NCBI GenBank assembly: GCA_041399155.1
Contig: JAWKTI010000005.1
Coordinates: forward strand, 310,001 to 374,000
From: Zavarzinella sp.
Lineage (GTDB): Bacteria; Planctomycetota; Planctomycetia; Gemmatales; Gemmataceae
Length of the DNA: 64,000 bases
Reading direction: 5' to 3'
Shown: positions 42,440 through 50,611 of the stretch, piece after piece
Layout of the letters: each line of letters begins with the position of its first letter
Position numbering within the stretch: position 1 is the stretch's first letter
Made by a program: the position numbers and the translations under genes
Notes under the pieces: model-generated
What the model saw: only the letters and a program-made list of their open reading frames with translations
Told to the model about the DNA's origin: nothing
Databases searched by the model: none

Positions 42440-42892
42440 TTACTTCTTCACTTTTTCCAGCGCAATCTCGTACTGTTTTTTCTCAGGCGTAATCGTCAAT
42501 CTCAGTCTGGTTTTTTCCGGATCAAGGTAGTGTGCTGGAATCGTTTCTTTTGCCTGCGATTCAATTGGTGGGACATTTGGGTCTGGCAGGCTGCCATCCG
42601 GATTTAATAATCGGCTTACCGTCACTTTGTACTCGCCAGGTGGGATATCATCCTTTCCCTGTTTGGTTGTCAGGTAGAAAACGCCATTTTCATCGCTGTT
42701 ACCAAATGCACCCACACCTTCTGTGGTGCCCAAAGGAATTAGTTCAATGGTGGCATTCGCCAGCGGGCTGCCATCCATTGTTATTTTGCCTGTTAACTTG
42801 TTGCTGTTGCTCGATCCACTGCAACCAAGCAGGAAACAGAATGCCAGCAGACAACAGGTGTTTAATAAAGTCCTGTTCATAAGAATTTTCAT
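42440..42892 (-). CDS. Lipoprotein with transthyretin-like (carboxypeptidase regulatory) domain
   Basis: This 150-residue protein has a lipobox (LLAFCFLLGCSGSS) and a beta-sandwich reading KLTGKITMDGSPLANATIEL, FGNSDENGVFYLTTKQGKDD and PPGEYKVTVSRLL. That is the wording of the carboxypeptidase regulatory-like family common in planctomycete lipoproteins. It starts 25 bases after the stop of a DUF1559 gene on the same strand and is probably its partner. It may bind saccharides or the pseudopilus; this is inference. Confidence 0.85.
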   Translation of the reverse strand: MKILMNRTLLNTCCLLAFCFLLGCSGSSNSNKLTGKITMDGSPLANATIELIPLGTTEGVGAFGNSDENGVFYLTTKQGKDDIPPGEYKVTVSRLLNPDGSLPDPNVPPIESQAKETIPAHYLDPEKTRLRLTITPEKKQYEIALEKVKK

Positions 42893-42917
42893 CGTATGGG
42901 AATTTGAATGGACGTGA

Positions 42918-43910
42918 TTAATCCAGGGTGTAGGTGTTGCCATCTGCCATATACATCATGTTCAACAAGGTGGCGGTGGGAGTGCTTTCACGGACAAAGC
43001 GGACAGAACCATCGCCAAAAACAAAGTTAGCACCGCCCGTGTGCAGACTACCTGCCCGCCCCCAACTGCCAAGCCGCCCACGAATGACAGGAATGGTGGC
43101 GTTGTAGTACCAGACGTTGATCCCTGCATTGAGATCGATTCCAGTCATTACCCACCCGCGATATCCCCAACTGGCGGTGCGGCCGTTGTACACGTTGTAG
43201 GTGGTTTCGCCCATCGCAACAGTATTGCTGAGTCCATCAGTAACCGAGGCCATTGTGGTATTGCTGTTTTCTCCAAACATCGGCCGCGTGTTCGACGCAA
43301 CCCCACGCCAGTGGTTGCAGGTCAGGGTGGCACGGGTAATGAAATCGTAATTAGTTTTTCGGCCCGCAAAAGACCCACCTGCACCATAGGCGGCACTGGC
43401 ACCATTCAGCGGATCGCCACTATCAGATGGGCATGAGAGTGTCTTAATAGCCTGATTCATCCGTGCTGCATTGCCATTGGTGGTGGGGTCTCCCAGTAAT
43501 GTTCCTGTGGTATTTCCCACATAACTGCAGCAATAGCCTGTCTTCTGTGGGCTCATTGCCTGGTTGATGTTCAGACTGTTAAACAGGTTTTCCTGTTCGA
43601 TATAAGGCAACAAACGAACTAAACCGTTTTCGTTGTAAACTTCGGTGTCCCCGTTATACGGTGCCGCTCCATCGACGCACCAGCCATAGCCACGCCCCGC
43701 GTAAGGGAACCGACCGTTGGCGCTTTCATAATTGTGCAGTGCCAGCCCCAATTGTTTCAAATTGTTCATGCAGGACGATCGATTGGCAGCTTCCCGCACT
43801 TTTTGTACCGCCGGAAGCAGCAAACCAATCAGAATTGCAATAATTGCGATGACAACAAGTAATTCGATCAGGGTAAACCCGTACCGATGCCGATAATGAA
43901 CTGGACGCAT
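42918..43910 (-). CDS. DUF1559 prepilin-like protein
   Basis: This 330-residue protein has the intact leader YGFTLIELLVVIAIIAIL at residues 9-26, LLPAVQKVREAANRSSCMN and the end GGANFVFGDGSVRFVRES (H-x9-DG type). ATG 43910 is preceded by AATGAGAAAATC, a weak ribosome site that also matches a half of the recurrent dyad. It forms an operon with the following lipoprotein gene, as at 12058-13098. It is probably exported by the type II or IV pilus-like machinery. Confidence 0.95.
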   Translation of the reverse strand: MRPVHYRHRYGFTLIELLVVIAIIAILIGLLLPAVQKVREAANRSSCMNNLKQLGLALHNYESANGRFPYAGRGYGWCVDGAAPYNGDTEVYNENGLVRLLPYIEQENLFNSLNINQAMSPQKTGYCCSYVGNTTGTLLGDPTTNGNAARMNQAIKTLSCPSDSGDPLNGASAAYGAGGSFAGRKTNYDFITRATLTCNHWRGVASNTRPMFGENSNTTMASVTDGLSNTVAMGETTYNVYNGRTASWGYRGWVMTGIDLNAGINVWYYNATIPVIRGRLGSWGRAGSLHTGGANFVFGDGSVRFVRESTPTATLLNMMYMADGNTYTLD

Positions 43911-44110
43911 GATTTTCTCATTAAAAAGTGAAAAAGGTAAAGTGGAGAGATGGTTAAAGCTTATCAGTAGTCGAAAACTGTTGTCAAGCAAAAAATTGTA
44001 ACAAGCTTTGCCACATTGCATCATCGCTGTATGTGCGAAGAGAAATGAAAAATTCTTCGCAGTTGGTAAAAAGATGTCAATCGATGATGAAAGCGACTTA
44101 CCGCTTAAAA

Positions 44111-44124
44111 TGAGAATTTATTCA
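44111..44124. promoter_or_regulatory. TGAGA-N5-YTCA dyad, copy 7
   Basis: TGAGAATTTATTCA, preceded by TTAAAA and followed by ATAGTTTTTTAGGAG, lies 20 bases before the GTG start of the methyltransferase. It has the same spacing as in front of sat. Confidence 0.5.
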
Positions 44125-44144
44125 TAGTTTTTTAGGAGTTTCTG

Positions 44145-45134
44145 GTGGCGAATCCCTTCAATGAACAAGGTTGGACGGAACCAAATGGCACCGGCAGGCA
44201 GGGGTTCGATTTACTCCGCAGTAAATGGCATGAAGTGCCGTTTCACTCAATGGACCGAATGTATTCCAGACAATTGCTGGAAATTCCCGCAGAACAGTTG
44301 AATCAACTTTGGCAAAAAGCACTTGATGAACAACGACTTGGGATGAATTACGATGTGCGCGGCTGGTATTACGAACTCTACCACCAATTCATGTCTGGAA
44401 AGAAAATAATCGATTATGGATCGGGTTTAGGGTTCGATGCGATCACTTTTGCAAGCCATGGTGCCCACGTGACTTGCATTGATGTGGTTGAAAATAACCT
44501 GAAGGTTATTAAACGATTAGCAGAACATCGCGGGCTGCAAAATCAGATCACCACAATTTATCTTGAAGAGCTTTCTTCGCTAAAACAGTTGAACGATCGT
44601 TATGATGTTGTCTGGTGCTGTGGCTCTATGATTCATTCGCCATTTCAATTCACCCGCAACGAATGTCAGATTCTGGCTGACCACTTGAAAATTGGTGGTC
44701 GTTGGATTGAATTGGGTTACCCGGAACAACGGTGGCTAAATGAAGGAAAAATGAGTTTTGAAGACTGGGGCGACCGCACCGATGGAACCGCACCCTGGGT
44801 AGAATGGAAAGATCTGTCCAAGATTAATCGACTGCTGGAGCCATTTCAGTTTGATATCGTGCTCTACTTCGAGTTCCACCGAAGTGAATTCAACTGGTTT
44901 GACCTGATTAAGCGGGACACAACAGGAAACCTTGAAAACTACGCCCAAAAGAAAGCTGTTTTTCAGTATTCCTTACCAGCAGAAACAGAAAATGGCGATG
45001 TTCCCGGCGTTGAAAACTATCAAAAGCGAATTCGGGATCTCGAATCGGATCTGGCTGGGATGAAGAACTCCACCAGTTGGAAACTGACAGCGCCACTTAG
45101 GGCGATCAGTCGAATGATCAAAGGCGGGAAATAA
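44145..45134 (+). CDS. SAM-dependent methyltransferase with glycosyltransferase-like tail
   Basis: This 329-residue protein has the class I SAM motif I, KIIDYGSGLGFDAITFA, then the acidic VTCIDVVENNLKVI and DVVWCCGSMIHS. The C-terminus has a coiled-coil stretch (NYQKRIRDLESDLAGMKNST) and ends SWKLTAPLRAISRMIKG, a tail common at the end of glycosyltransferases in capsule and LPS clusters. The GTG start has AGGAG six bases upstream. It probably methylates a sugar in an exopolysaccharide. It converges with a GT4 gene, 17 bases from its stop. Confidence 0.85.
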   Translation: MANPFNEQGWTEPNGTGRQGFDLLRSKWHEVPFHSMDRMYSRQLLEIPAEQLNQLWQKALDEQRLGMNYDVRGWYYELYHQFMSGKKIIDYGSGLGFDAITFASHGAHVTCIDVVENNLKVIKRLAEHRGLQNQITTIYLEELSSLKQLNDRYDVVWCCGSMIHSPFQFTRNECQILADHLKIGGRWIELGYPEQRWLNEGKMSFEDWGDRTDGTAPWVEWKDLSKINRLLEPFQFDIVLYFEFHRSEFNWFDLIKRDTTGNLENYAQKKAVFQYSLPAETENGDVPGVENYQKRIRDLESDLAGMKNSTSWKLTAPLRAISRMIKGGK

Positions 45135-45151
45135 TCTTACGCATCATTATC

Positions 45152-46309
45152 TTACGTGTAAAATAACTGTTCTGCGTGCCGATGTAATGTCTTCCAATCA
45201 AATCGATTTTCAACCCAGGTGCGTCCCAACTGGCCCATTTTAATGAGTTTTTCCGGCTGTTCGAGCAGTTCGGTGAGTTTCTCAGCCAGTAACTCAGGTT
45301 GTTCACAATCAACCAGGTCGCCAGATTCTCCCACTTGCATCGTTTCGCGAGTGCCCCCGCTGGCACCGGCCAGGACTGGCTTGCCGCACGCCTGTGCTTC
45401 CAGGAGCACCATGCCGAATCCTTCGAAGTCCTTACCAATAGAGCGGTTAGGTAAAACAAACAGATCACATTGCTGGTAGCACTTCAGGAGGTCGGTATCC
45501 GGAACCTCGCCCAGAAACCGCACGTGATTTGCCAATTCCAGTTCACGCACCAACACTTGTAAGGTGGGTAATTCTTCGCCTGACCCAGCGATCACTGCCA
45601 GAATCTGTGGGAAACGGGGCTTCAACAGTGCGATCGCCCGCAATAAATGGTCGTGGCCTTTCCGTTTTTGCAATCGCCCCACCGTCAGCAGGACGGTGCG
45701 GCCAGCCCAATGGTGCTGTTGCCGCCACGCCAGATCAGGTGGAGCAGGCACAAACTTGCAGGCATCCACACCGGGATAGAGCAAATGAACCTTTTCCGAT
45801 GGCACTGCCCAATCGTTCTGTAACAGTTTCTGGCTATTCTGACTGTTGGCAATTATTTTCCTGGCACTACCAAAAACGCGATTTGTCATCCAGGTCAGTT
45901 CGCGGCTGGTCGAAGAGATGCCGATATCTTCGCCATGAACGTAACAAAAATACGGCATGCCACTAAATTTTTTGGCACCCCAGGCAATAAATCCTTCGGG
46001 CAGGTTGCGGGCGCAATGCACCACATCGATTTGGTTGTCTTTGGCGATGTGTTTCAGTTGACCCATTAAACGCCAGTAAACGCGAAAATTTGCCCGATTT
46101 CTAATCCCACGGGAGGGCATCTCCATCGGCAGGCGAATAATTTTCATTTTCTGATGCGGATCAAATGTTTCAGCACTGGCATCGGTGCTGGTGAGCACCA
46201 CAATTTGATCGGGAGAAAATCGGGAATAGATTTCCCAGAACCAGCGCCCACTGCCACCGGTTTTGGGTGGGAAAATCTCGCTGAACAGTAAAATCCGTTT
46301 CGTACCCAC
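45152..46309 (-). CDS. Glycosyltransferase family 4
   Basis: This 385-residue GT-B enzyme begins with RILLFSEIFPPKTGGSGRWF, the G-rich donor loop. The C-terminal half holds VLLTVGRLQKRKGHDHLLRA, LAVIAGSGEELPTLQVLV and the E-x7-E site FEGFGMVLLEAQACGKPVLA. The GTG start 46309 has GGAGCG upstream. A dyad element lies 92 bases further upstream. It is convergent with the methyltransferase and likely belongs to the same polysaccharide pathway. Confidence 0.93.
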   Translation of the reverse strand: MGTKRILLFSEIFPPKTGGSGRWFWEIYSRFSPDQIVVLTSTDASAETFDPHQKMKIIRLPMEMPSRGIRNRANFRVYWRLMGQLKHIAKDNQIDVVHCARNLPEGFIAWGAKKFSGMPYFCYVHGEDIGISSTSRELTWMTNRVFGSARKIIANSQNSQKLLQNDWAVPSEKVHLLYPGVDACKFVPAPPDLAWRQQHHWAGRTVLLTVGRLQKRKGHDHLLRAIALLKPRFPQILAVIAGSGEELPTLQVLVRELELANHVRFLGEVPDTDLLKCYQQCDLFVLPNRSIGKDFEGFGMVLLEAQACGKPVLAGASGGTRETMQVGESGDLVDCEQPELLAEKLTELLEQPEKLIKMGQLGRTWVENRFDWKTLHRHAEQLFYT

Positions 46310-46400
46310 GCACCGCTCCGGGGGAAAGATGCAGTATAGAATACGCCCACCACAAATAGTGGGGAGAATCTTTGATAAAGTGGTTAGAGGAGAATAAAAA

Positions 46401-46414
46401 TGAGAGTTAATTCA
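46401..46414. promoter_or_regulatory. TGAGA-N5-YTCA dyad, copy 8
   Basis: TGAGAGTTAATTCA, preceded by ATAAAAA and followed by TTTTTAGG, lies 92 bases before the GT4 start, a distance much like that of copy 2 (97). Confidence 0.5.
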
Positions 46415-46499
46415 TTTTTAGGCGAATTGAAGCTAACTGTCCCGTAATCTGCTATGGCAAGAAAAAGGGGATTATTAGCGGATTTGACAGAGTGAAAAT

Positions 46500-47009
46500 T
46501 TATACGATCGAATAGAACCGTTCGCTTACTTTCACACGCCATTCAGTAATAATCGAGGTTATTGCCTCTTTTTCATGTTCAAGGTCTTCTGCCTTAGGAA
46601 GAGTGTGAGTAAACCAGCGTGATACACCGTTGTCAAAGATACCTCCAGTAATGGAATGTTCTTTTAATATCAAAAGTGGCACACCGAGTGTATAAAGAAT
46701 GCCTGCTTCTAGTTGATTCCAAGGGGTTGGGAAAAACACAGGGGTTTTAACTTCAGTTTCTTGTGAGGTTCCTGGTTTGTTCCAGCCGCCAGTAACACAC
46801 AATTGTTCAAAACCAAGTATGACACCTCCACATACATGATGTGCCATCACCATAACTTCATGCAAAGGGCTTTGGGTTGGCCGATGATTTTGACCTAGAG
46901 TATAAGGTTCCAAACTAAGTTTTCCTAGTTGTTCAAGGATGAACTTGTAAACATTTTGCTGCTTCTCTGATAGACAATTCGGAGTTGAAACAAATACTGG
47001 AAAACGCAT
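46500..47009 (-). CDS. TIR/nucleoside deoxyribosyltransferase-like protein (169 aa)
   Basis: This 169-residue protein starts MRFPVFVSTPNCLSEKQQNV. It continues LEPYTLGQNHRPTQSPLHEV, a hydrophobic GGVILGFEQL, and PTPWNQLEAGILYTLGVPLL, whose Glu in NQLEAG is placed like the catalytic Glu of TIR and deoxyribosyltransferase folds. The GGIFDNGV end follows. This family resembles small stand-alone nucleotide-processing effectors near defence genes, but I cannot name it. ATG 47009 is chosen; the open frame upstream to 47060 runs into the IS66 terminal repeat, so the gene's natural leader may have been replaced by the element. Confidence 0.6.
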   Translation of the reverse strand: MRFPVFVSTPNCLSEKQQNVYKFILEQLGKLSLEPYTLGQNHRPTQSPLHEVMVMAHHVCGGVILGFEQLCVTGGWNKPGTSQETEVKTPVFFPTPWNQLEAGILYTLGVPLLILKEHSITGGIFDNGVSRWFTHTLPKAEDLEHEKEAITSIITEWRVKVSERFYSIV

Positions 47010-47048
47010 ATTGATCGCTCTTACCAATTGACAAAAGAAAGGAAAACG

Positions 47049-48570
47049 GTAACCGTTCACTTATGTTGTTGCAAGTTTCGGTGCAGGTTTGCCTTTCCGG
47101 TGTGCGTTGATCGCTTCTTCCAGATAATCTAATACGTTTCTCCCCTGTAGTTTCAATGTTTCACATACCGTCAGGATTCGCTCTGCGAACCGACAGCCAC
47201 GAGCACTTTGAGAACCAAAGCTGCGTCGCCGCCACAACACAGCGCGACGTTGTACACGCTCCGCATCATTATTCGTTGGCGGAACATGCTCATGGTCGAC
47301 AAACAGCCATAAACGCCTTTCTACTTTGGCCACCCTCTCGCAAAACCCTGCAACTGTTTGGTCCTTACTACCTTGCCCCTGTTTCAGCAGCGTGCGTACG
47401 CGTTCCTTCAACGGTTTCATCCGCTGTTGCAATGTTTGGCGACTTATCTGATGATCTCTCGTAAAAATATGCCATAGCTCAAATATTTCCTTGTGTAATT
47501 CAAGCCAGTGATCCACGAGTTTTGTCGCTCGCTTACTTCGTTTGGACAATGCCTCCCAGTTGCGTTTCAAATGTGCCCAACATAATTGATGGCTATCTTC
47601 AGGAAGGTTCTTCACATATACCTTCCAGCGATCCGTACTGACAAATCCAGGGAGTGCTTCACCCATAAACGTTTTCAATGCATCAATATTGCGACGTGCA
47701 TGAATGAGAAATACTACGATATGAATCTTTGCCGCAATCGCTGTCCATAACCAGCGTTTGTGGCCCGCCTCTTTCCAGCCCGTTTCATCAAACCCCTTTA
47801 CATCAGCGTTTTTAACTTTCTCACGAGCTTCCTCATAAGGTGCGTCCAATGCCGGAATTGCCTCGGCTTCCAGATTGCTGATGGTTCCCAAGGATATGTC
47901 TATGCCAAAAATCGTTTTGCAAGTTCGTTCGATTGACCGTTTACTCAATCCATCCTGACCCACCATACATAGCAGAGCAGCTGTCAATCGAGGACCGGTG
48001 CAATGGTTGCGGTACTCGGCAGGAATGGTCATCGCCGTTGTGTGTCCACAATCAGCACATTTCCGGGAATGACCTTCATATTGTGTTACGATTAAAGGCT
48101 GCTGTGGCAGTTCAACTTGCTGATGAATCCTGGGTTCAGGTAGATTCGGACAGCCAACAAGTGATTTGTGGCAGCGAGAACAGGTTTCTGGCACGAACTT
48201 GATAAAGGAGTCCACACTTTCAGGAGGCAAGGGTTTTCGCAGATTTGCCTTGTGACCATGTTGTGCCCCGCGTTTGCGACCAGTCGGCTTTTGGGAAGCT
48301 AATTTTTCTTTTTCTGCAGGTTCTTGCTTGTTAGGCGGTTTCAGCTTGTCTTCCAGATCACGAATGCGAGCTTCCAGCGCCAGTATTGTCTTTTGTTGTT
48401 GCTGAATAATTTGTTGCTGATCCATCAGCTGTTGTTGCAGCAAATGAACCTGCTTGAGCAATTGCTGGCACCCAGGACATTCGGAATTGAACGACTCGAT
48501 TTCCATCACCGGATTATAGAAAATGGCTGAAATTTGCGAAAGGCCAATTCCCGAACCGGTGAACGGTTAC
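47049..48570. mobile_element. IS66-type insertion sequence, single transposase gene
   Basis: The 1522-bp element is bounded by a 12-bp perfect inverted repeat, GTAACCGTTCAC at 47049-47060 and GTGAACGGTTAC at 48559-48570. The outward GTAA ends are typical of IS66. It holds one transposase ORF with no separate tnpA or tnpB, as in the ISBst12 subgroup. The 8-bp flanks (GGAAAACG left, AAAAGTTC right) do not match, so no target duplication remains. It truncates the gene at 48571-49021. Confidence 0.85.
47061..48509 (-). CDS. IS66 family transposase
   Basis: This 482-residue protein has a Gln-rich coiled coil (QLLKQVHLLQQQLMDQQQII) and a basic linker (GRKRGAQHGHKANLRKPLP). A CxxC/CxxC zinc ribbon follows (CSRCHKS, CADCGH), then the transposase core with the DDE acids in VKGFDETGW, FVSTDRWKVY and PPTNNDAERVQR. 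The length is normal, so the enzyme may be active. Its stop codon lies directly against the left terminal repeat. Confidence 0.96.
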   Translation of the reverse strand: MMEIESFNSECPGCQQLLKQVHLLQQQLMDQQQIIQQQQKTILALEARIRDLEDKLKPPNKQEPAEKEKLASQKPTGRKRGAQHGHKANLRKPLPPESVDSFIKFVPETCSRCHKSLVGCPNLPEPRIHQQVELPQQPLIVTQYEGHSRKCADCGHTTAMTIPAEYRNHCTGPRLTAALLCMVGQDGLSKRSIERTCKTIFGIDISLGTISNLEAEAIPALDAPYEEAREKVKNADVKGFDETGWKEAGHKRWLWTAIAAKIHIVVFLIHARRNIDALKTFMGEALPGFVSTDRWKVYVKNLPEDSHQLCWAHLKRNWEALSKRSKRATKLVDHWLELHKEIFELWHIFTRDHQISRQTLQQRMKPLKERVRTLLKQGQGSKDQTVAGFCERVAKVERRLWLFVDHEHVPPTNNDAERVQRRAVLWRRRSFGSQSARGCRFAERILTVCETLKLQGRNVLDYLEEAINAHRKGKPAPKLATT

Positions 48571-49021
48571 AAAAGTTCTTGGTGGGGGCAAATCGTTTCA
48601 TGGTTACTGGCCGGGTACCCTTTGTGGCATTGGTAACAAGCCGTGGGCGATCACCCGACTTCATCACCACAATTGAATCATCGCCTTCCCAGTCCACTGG
48701 TAAGTTACCTTCTTTCACGGTACTGAAGTCTTCAAAGTAGACATTGTTTTTGGGAGGGGCTTTCGTGATGGTTTGGCTGGTTGTGGTATTTACGTTGCTA
48801 CCAGAGTTTCCAGTGACCAGGCCGGTTGTGGTTTTCGACACAACAATCTGCTGTGTTTTCGATTCCGCAACTTGTTGCGTGGTTGAGCCACTGGAAGTAA
48901 CCGTTGGATTAGCAGGGGACTTCTCTTTCAGAAAGAGGAAATAAATCCCAAATACGGCACCGATGATCGTAGCTATCGATGCAAGGATCGTTAAAATACG
49001 ATCCGTTTTCTCAAGTCCCAT
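48571..49021 (-). pseudogene. Membrane-anchored protein truncated by the IS66 element
   Basis: The gene opens MGLEKTDRILTILASIATII with GAGG nine bases upstream: a single-helix anchor followed by a Thr/Ser-rich linker. A beta-rich domain then starts (VYFEDFSTVKEGNLPVDWEG, DRPRLVTNATKGTRPVTMKR). After FAPTKNF the frame enters the terminal repeat of the element and adds about 20 foreign residues before stopping inside it. About 150 residues of the usual LamG/DUF1080-like domain appear to be missing and are not found on the far side of the insertion. The rest was probably deleted. Confidence 0.75.
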
Positions 49022-49067
49022 GGCGAAAGCCTCAGATGGTCTGAATTACATACTCTTATGTTTTCCA

Positions 49068-50498
49068 TTAAAGTAAATCTTTCACCACGTGGCCATGAAC
49101 ATCGGTCAGGCGACGATCAATTCCATTTTGCCGCACGGTGAAGCGGGTATGGTCGATGCCAAGCAAATGCAGAATCGTGGCGTGCACATCATAAACTTGG
49201 GTGGCCTTTTTCGGCTCCGCTGGCTTGAAGCCCCAGACATCGCTTTCGCCAAATGTGGTGCCGCCTTTGATTCCCCCACCGCACAGCCAGTTGGTGAAAC
49301 AGAACGGGTTGTGATCTCGCCCTTTGCCACCCTGAGCACAGGGCATGCGGCCAAATTCGGTGGTCCATAGCACGATGGTTTCTTCCAGCAGTCCGGTGCG
49401 TTTCAGATCCTGTATGAACGACCGCACCGCGCGTGCCATCCCCAGCCCCAGTGGGCCGTGGTCGCGTGCGATATCTTCATGCGAATCCCAGTTCCGACGT
49501 GGGAAACCGTTGTCGCACCCAGACCAGATCTGCACAAACCGCACCCCACGTTCCAGTAGCCGTCGTGCAGTAATGCATTTGCGGGCCAAATGGTCGGTTT
49601 CTTCAGCTGTGTTAATCTCTGCGGGCCACGCAGGTGGGGTTTCTTCGATGCCGTAGTGCTTCCAGGTTGATTTCGGCTCTCGCGTTAAATCCAGTGCTTC
49701 GGGTGCCGCCAACTGCATCTGTGCAGCCAGTTCATAAGAAGCAATTCGCGATTCCAGCCGACTGTCTTCTGTGCGGGTTTTGGCATGTTCCGCATTCAAT
49801 TTACTCAACAGATCAATCCCCGCCGTGTTGGCAGCGGGGGTAACAAACTTACCCGTATCGGCTGGTTGAATGTTATCAATTGGCACGCGGTTGCCCGGTC
49901 GGATAATGGTGCCTTGATGTTCTGCAGGTAAGAAGGCAGCATCCCAGTTCTTGCTGCCGTTCGATGCAAAGCCACGGTGGTCGGGCAACACCACGAATGT
50001 GGGCAATTGCTGATTCAGCGAACCCAGCCCATAGCTGATCCAGCAACCCATGCCCGGAAAGCCAGGAGATTGAAAACCGGTAGCCTGCAGGAATGTGCCC
50101 TGACTGTGCACACCCGTTTTGCCCACCAGATTGTGGATGAAGGCCATCTCATCCACCACATCGCCTAACGGTGCTGCAATTTCCGACAGCCACTTGCCTG
50201 ATTTGCCATACTGGCGGAACTTCCAGGGTGAAGCGAACGTAGACCCGGGGGTGCTTTGAAACAGCTCCACTTTTTCACCCGGATTCCATGGTTTACCGTG
50301 GTGTTTTTCCAGCTCTGGCTTGTAGTCGAACAGGTCGACATGGCTGGCAGCACCTGCCATAAATAGTTGAACCACACGCTTGGCTTTGGCGGGATGATGG
50401 TTGACTACTTTTCGATCTTCCGCCTGCAGCAGAAATGGCAACACCAGCGAGCCAAAGCCCGCACCGGAAGACTGTAGAAAGTGCCGCCGCGAGAACAT
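49068..50498 (-). CDS. DUF1501 protein with Tat signal
   Basis: This 476-residue member of DUF1501, an alkaline-phosphatase-like fold, starts MFSRRHFLQSSGAGFGSLVL (SRRHFLQ twin-arginine motif). Family blocks are intact: KRVVQLFMAGAASHVDLFDY, HGKPWNPG, VVLPDHRGFASNGSKNW, RRNWDSHEDIARDHGPLG and LWTTEFGRMPCAQG, GKGRDHNP. In planctomycetes it is normally encoded next to a DUF1549/DUF1553 (PSD1) gene. None is present here; the gene is flanked by an unrelated gene and a response regulator. Its role in these organisms is unknown. Confidence 0.93.
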   Translation of the reverse strand: MFSRRHFLQSSGAGFGSLVLPFLLQAEDRKVVNHHPAKAKRVVQLFMAGAASHVDLFDYKPELEKHHGKPWNPGEKVELFQSTPGSTFASPWKFRQYGKSGKWLSEIAAPLGDVVDEMAFIHNLVGKTGVHSQGTFLQATGFQSPGFPGMGCWISYGLGSLNQQLPTFVVLPDHRGFASNGSKNWDAAFLPAEHQGTIIRPGNRVPIDNIQPADTGKFVTPAANTAGIDLLSKLNAEHAKTRTEDSRLESRIASYELAAQMQLAAPEALDLTREPKSTWKHYGIEETPPAWPAEINTAEETDHLARKCITARRLLERGVRFVQIWSGCDNGFPRRNWDSHEDIARDHGPLGLGMARAVRSFIQDLKRTGLLEETIVLWTTEFGRMPCAQGGKGRDHNPFCFTNWLCGGGIKGGTTFGESDVWGFKPAEPKKATQVYDVHATILHLLGIDHTRFTVRQNGIDRRLTDVHGHVVKDLL

Positions 50499-50611
50499 GA
50501 TGATTACCCCTATTCGAATTGTTGGTCATTTTAACACAGAGGAAACAAAAATGCACAAGGAAAAGCGGGGCCTAATCCAATTACACAACGATTTGATTGT
50601 TGCAATTTTCT

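Noticed and set aside
47041..48578. 8-bp target duplication of the IS66 element
   Set aside because: The flanks GGAAAACG and AAAAGTTC do not match.
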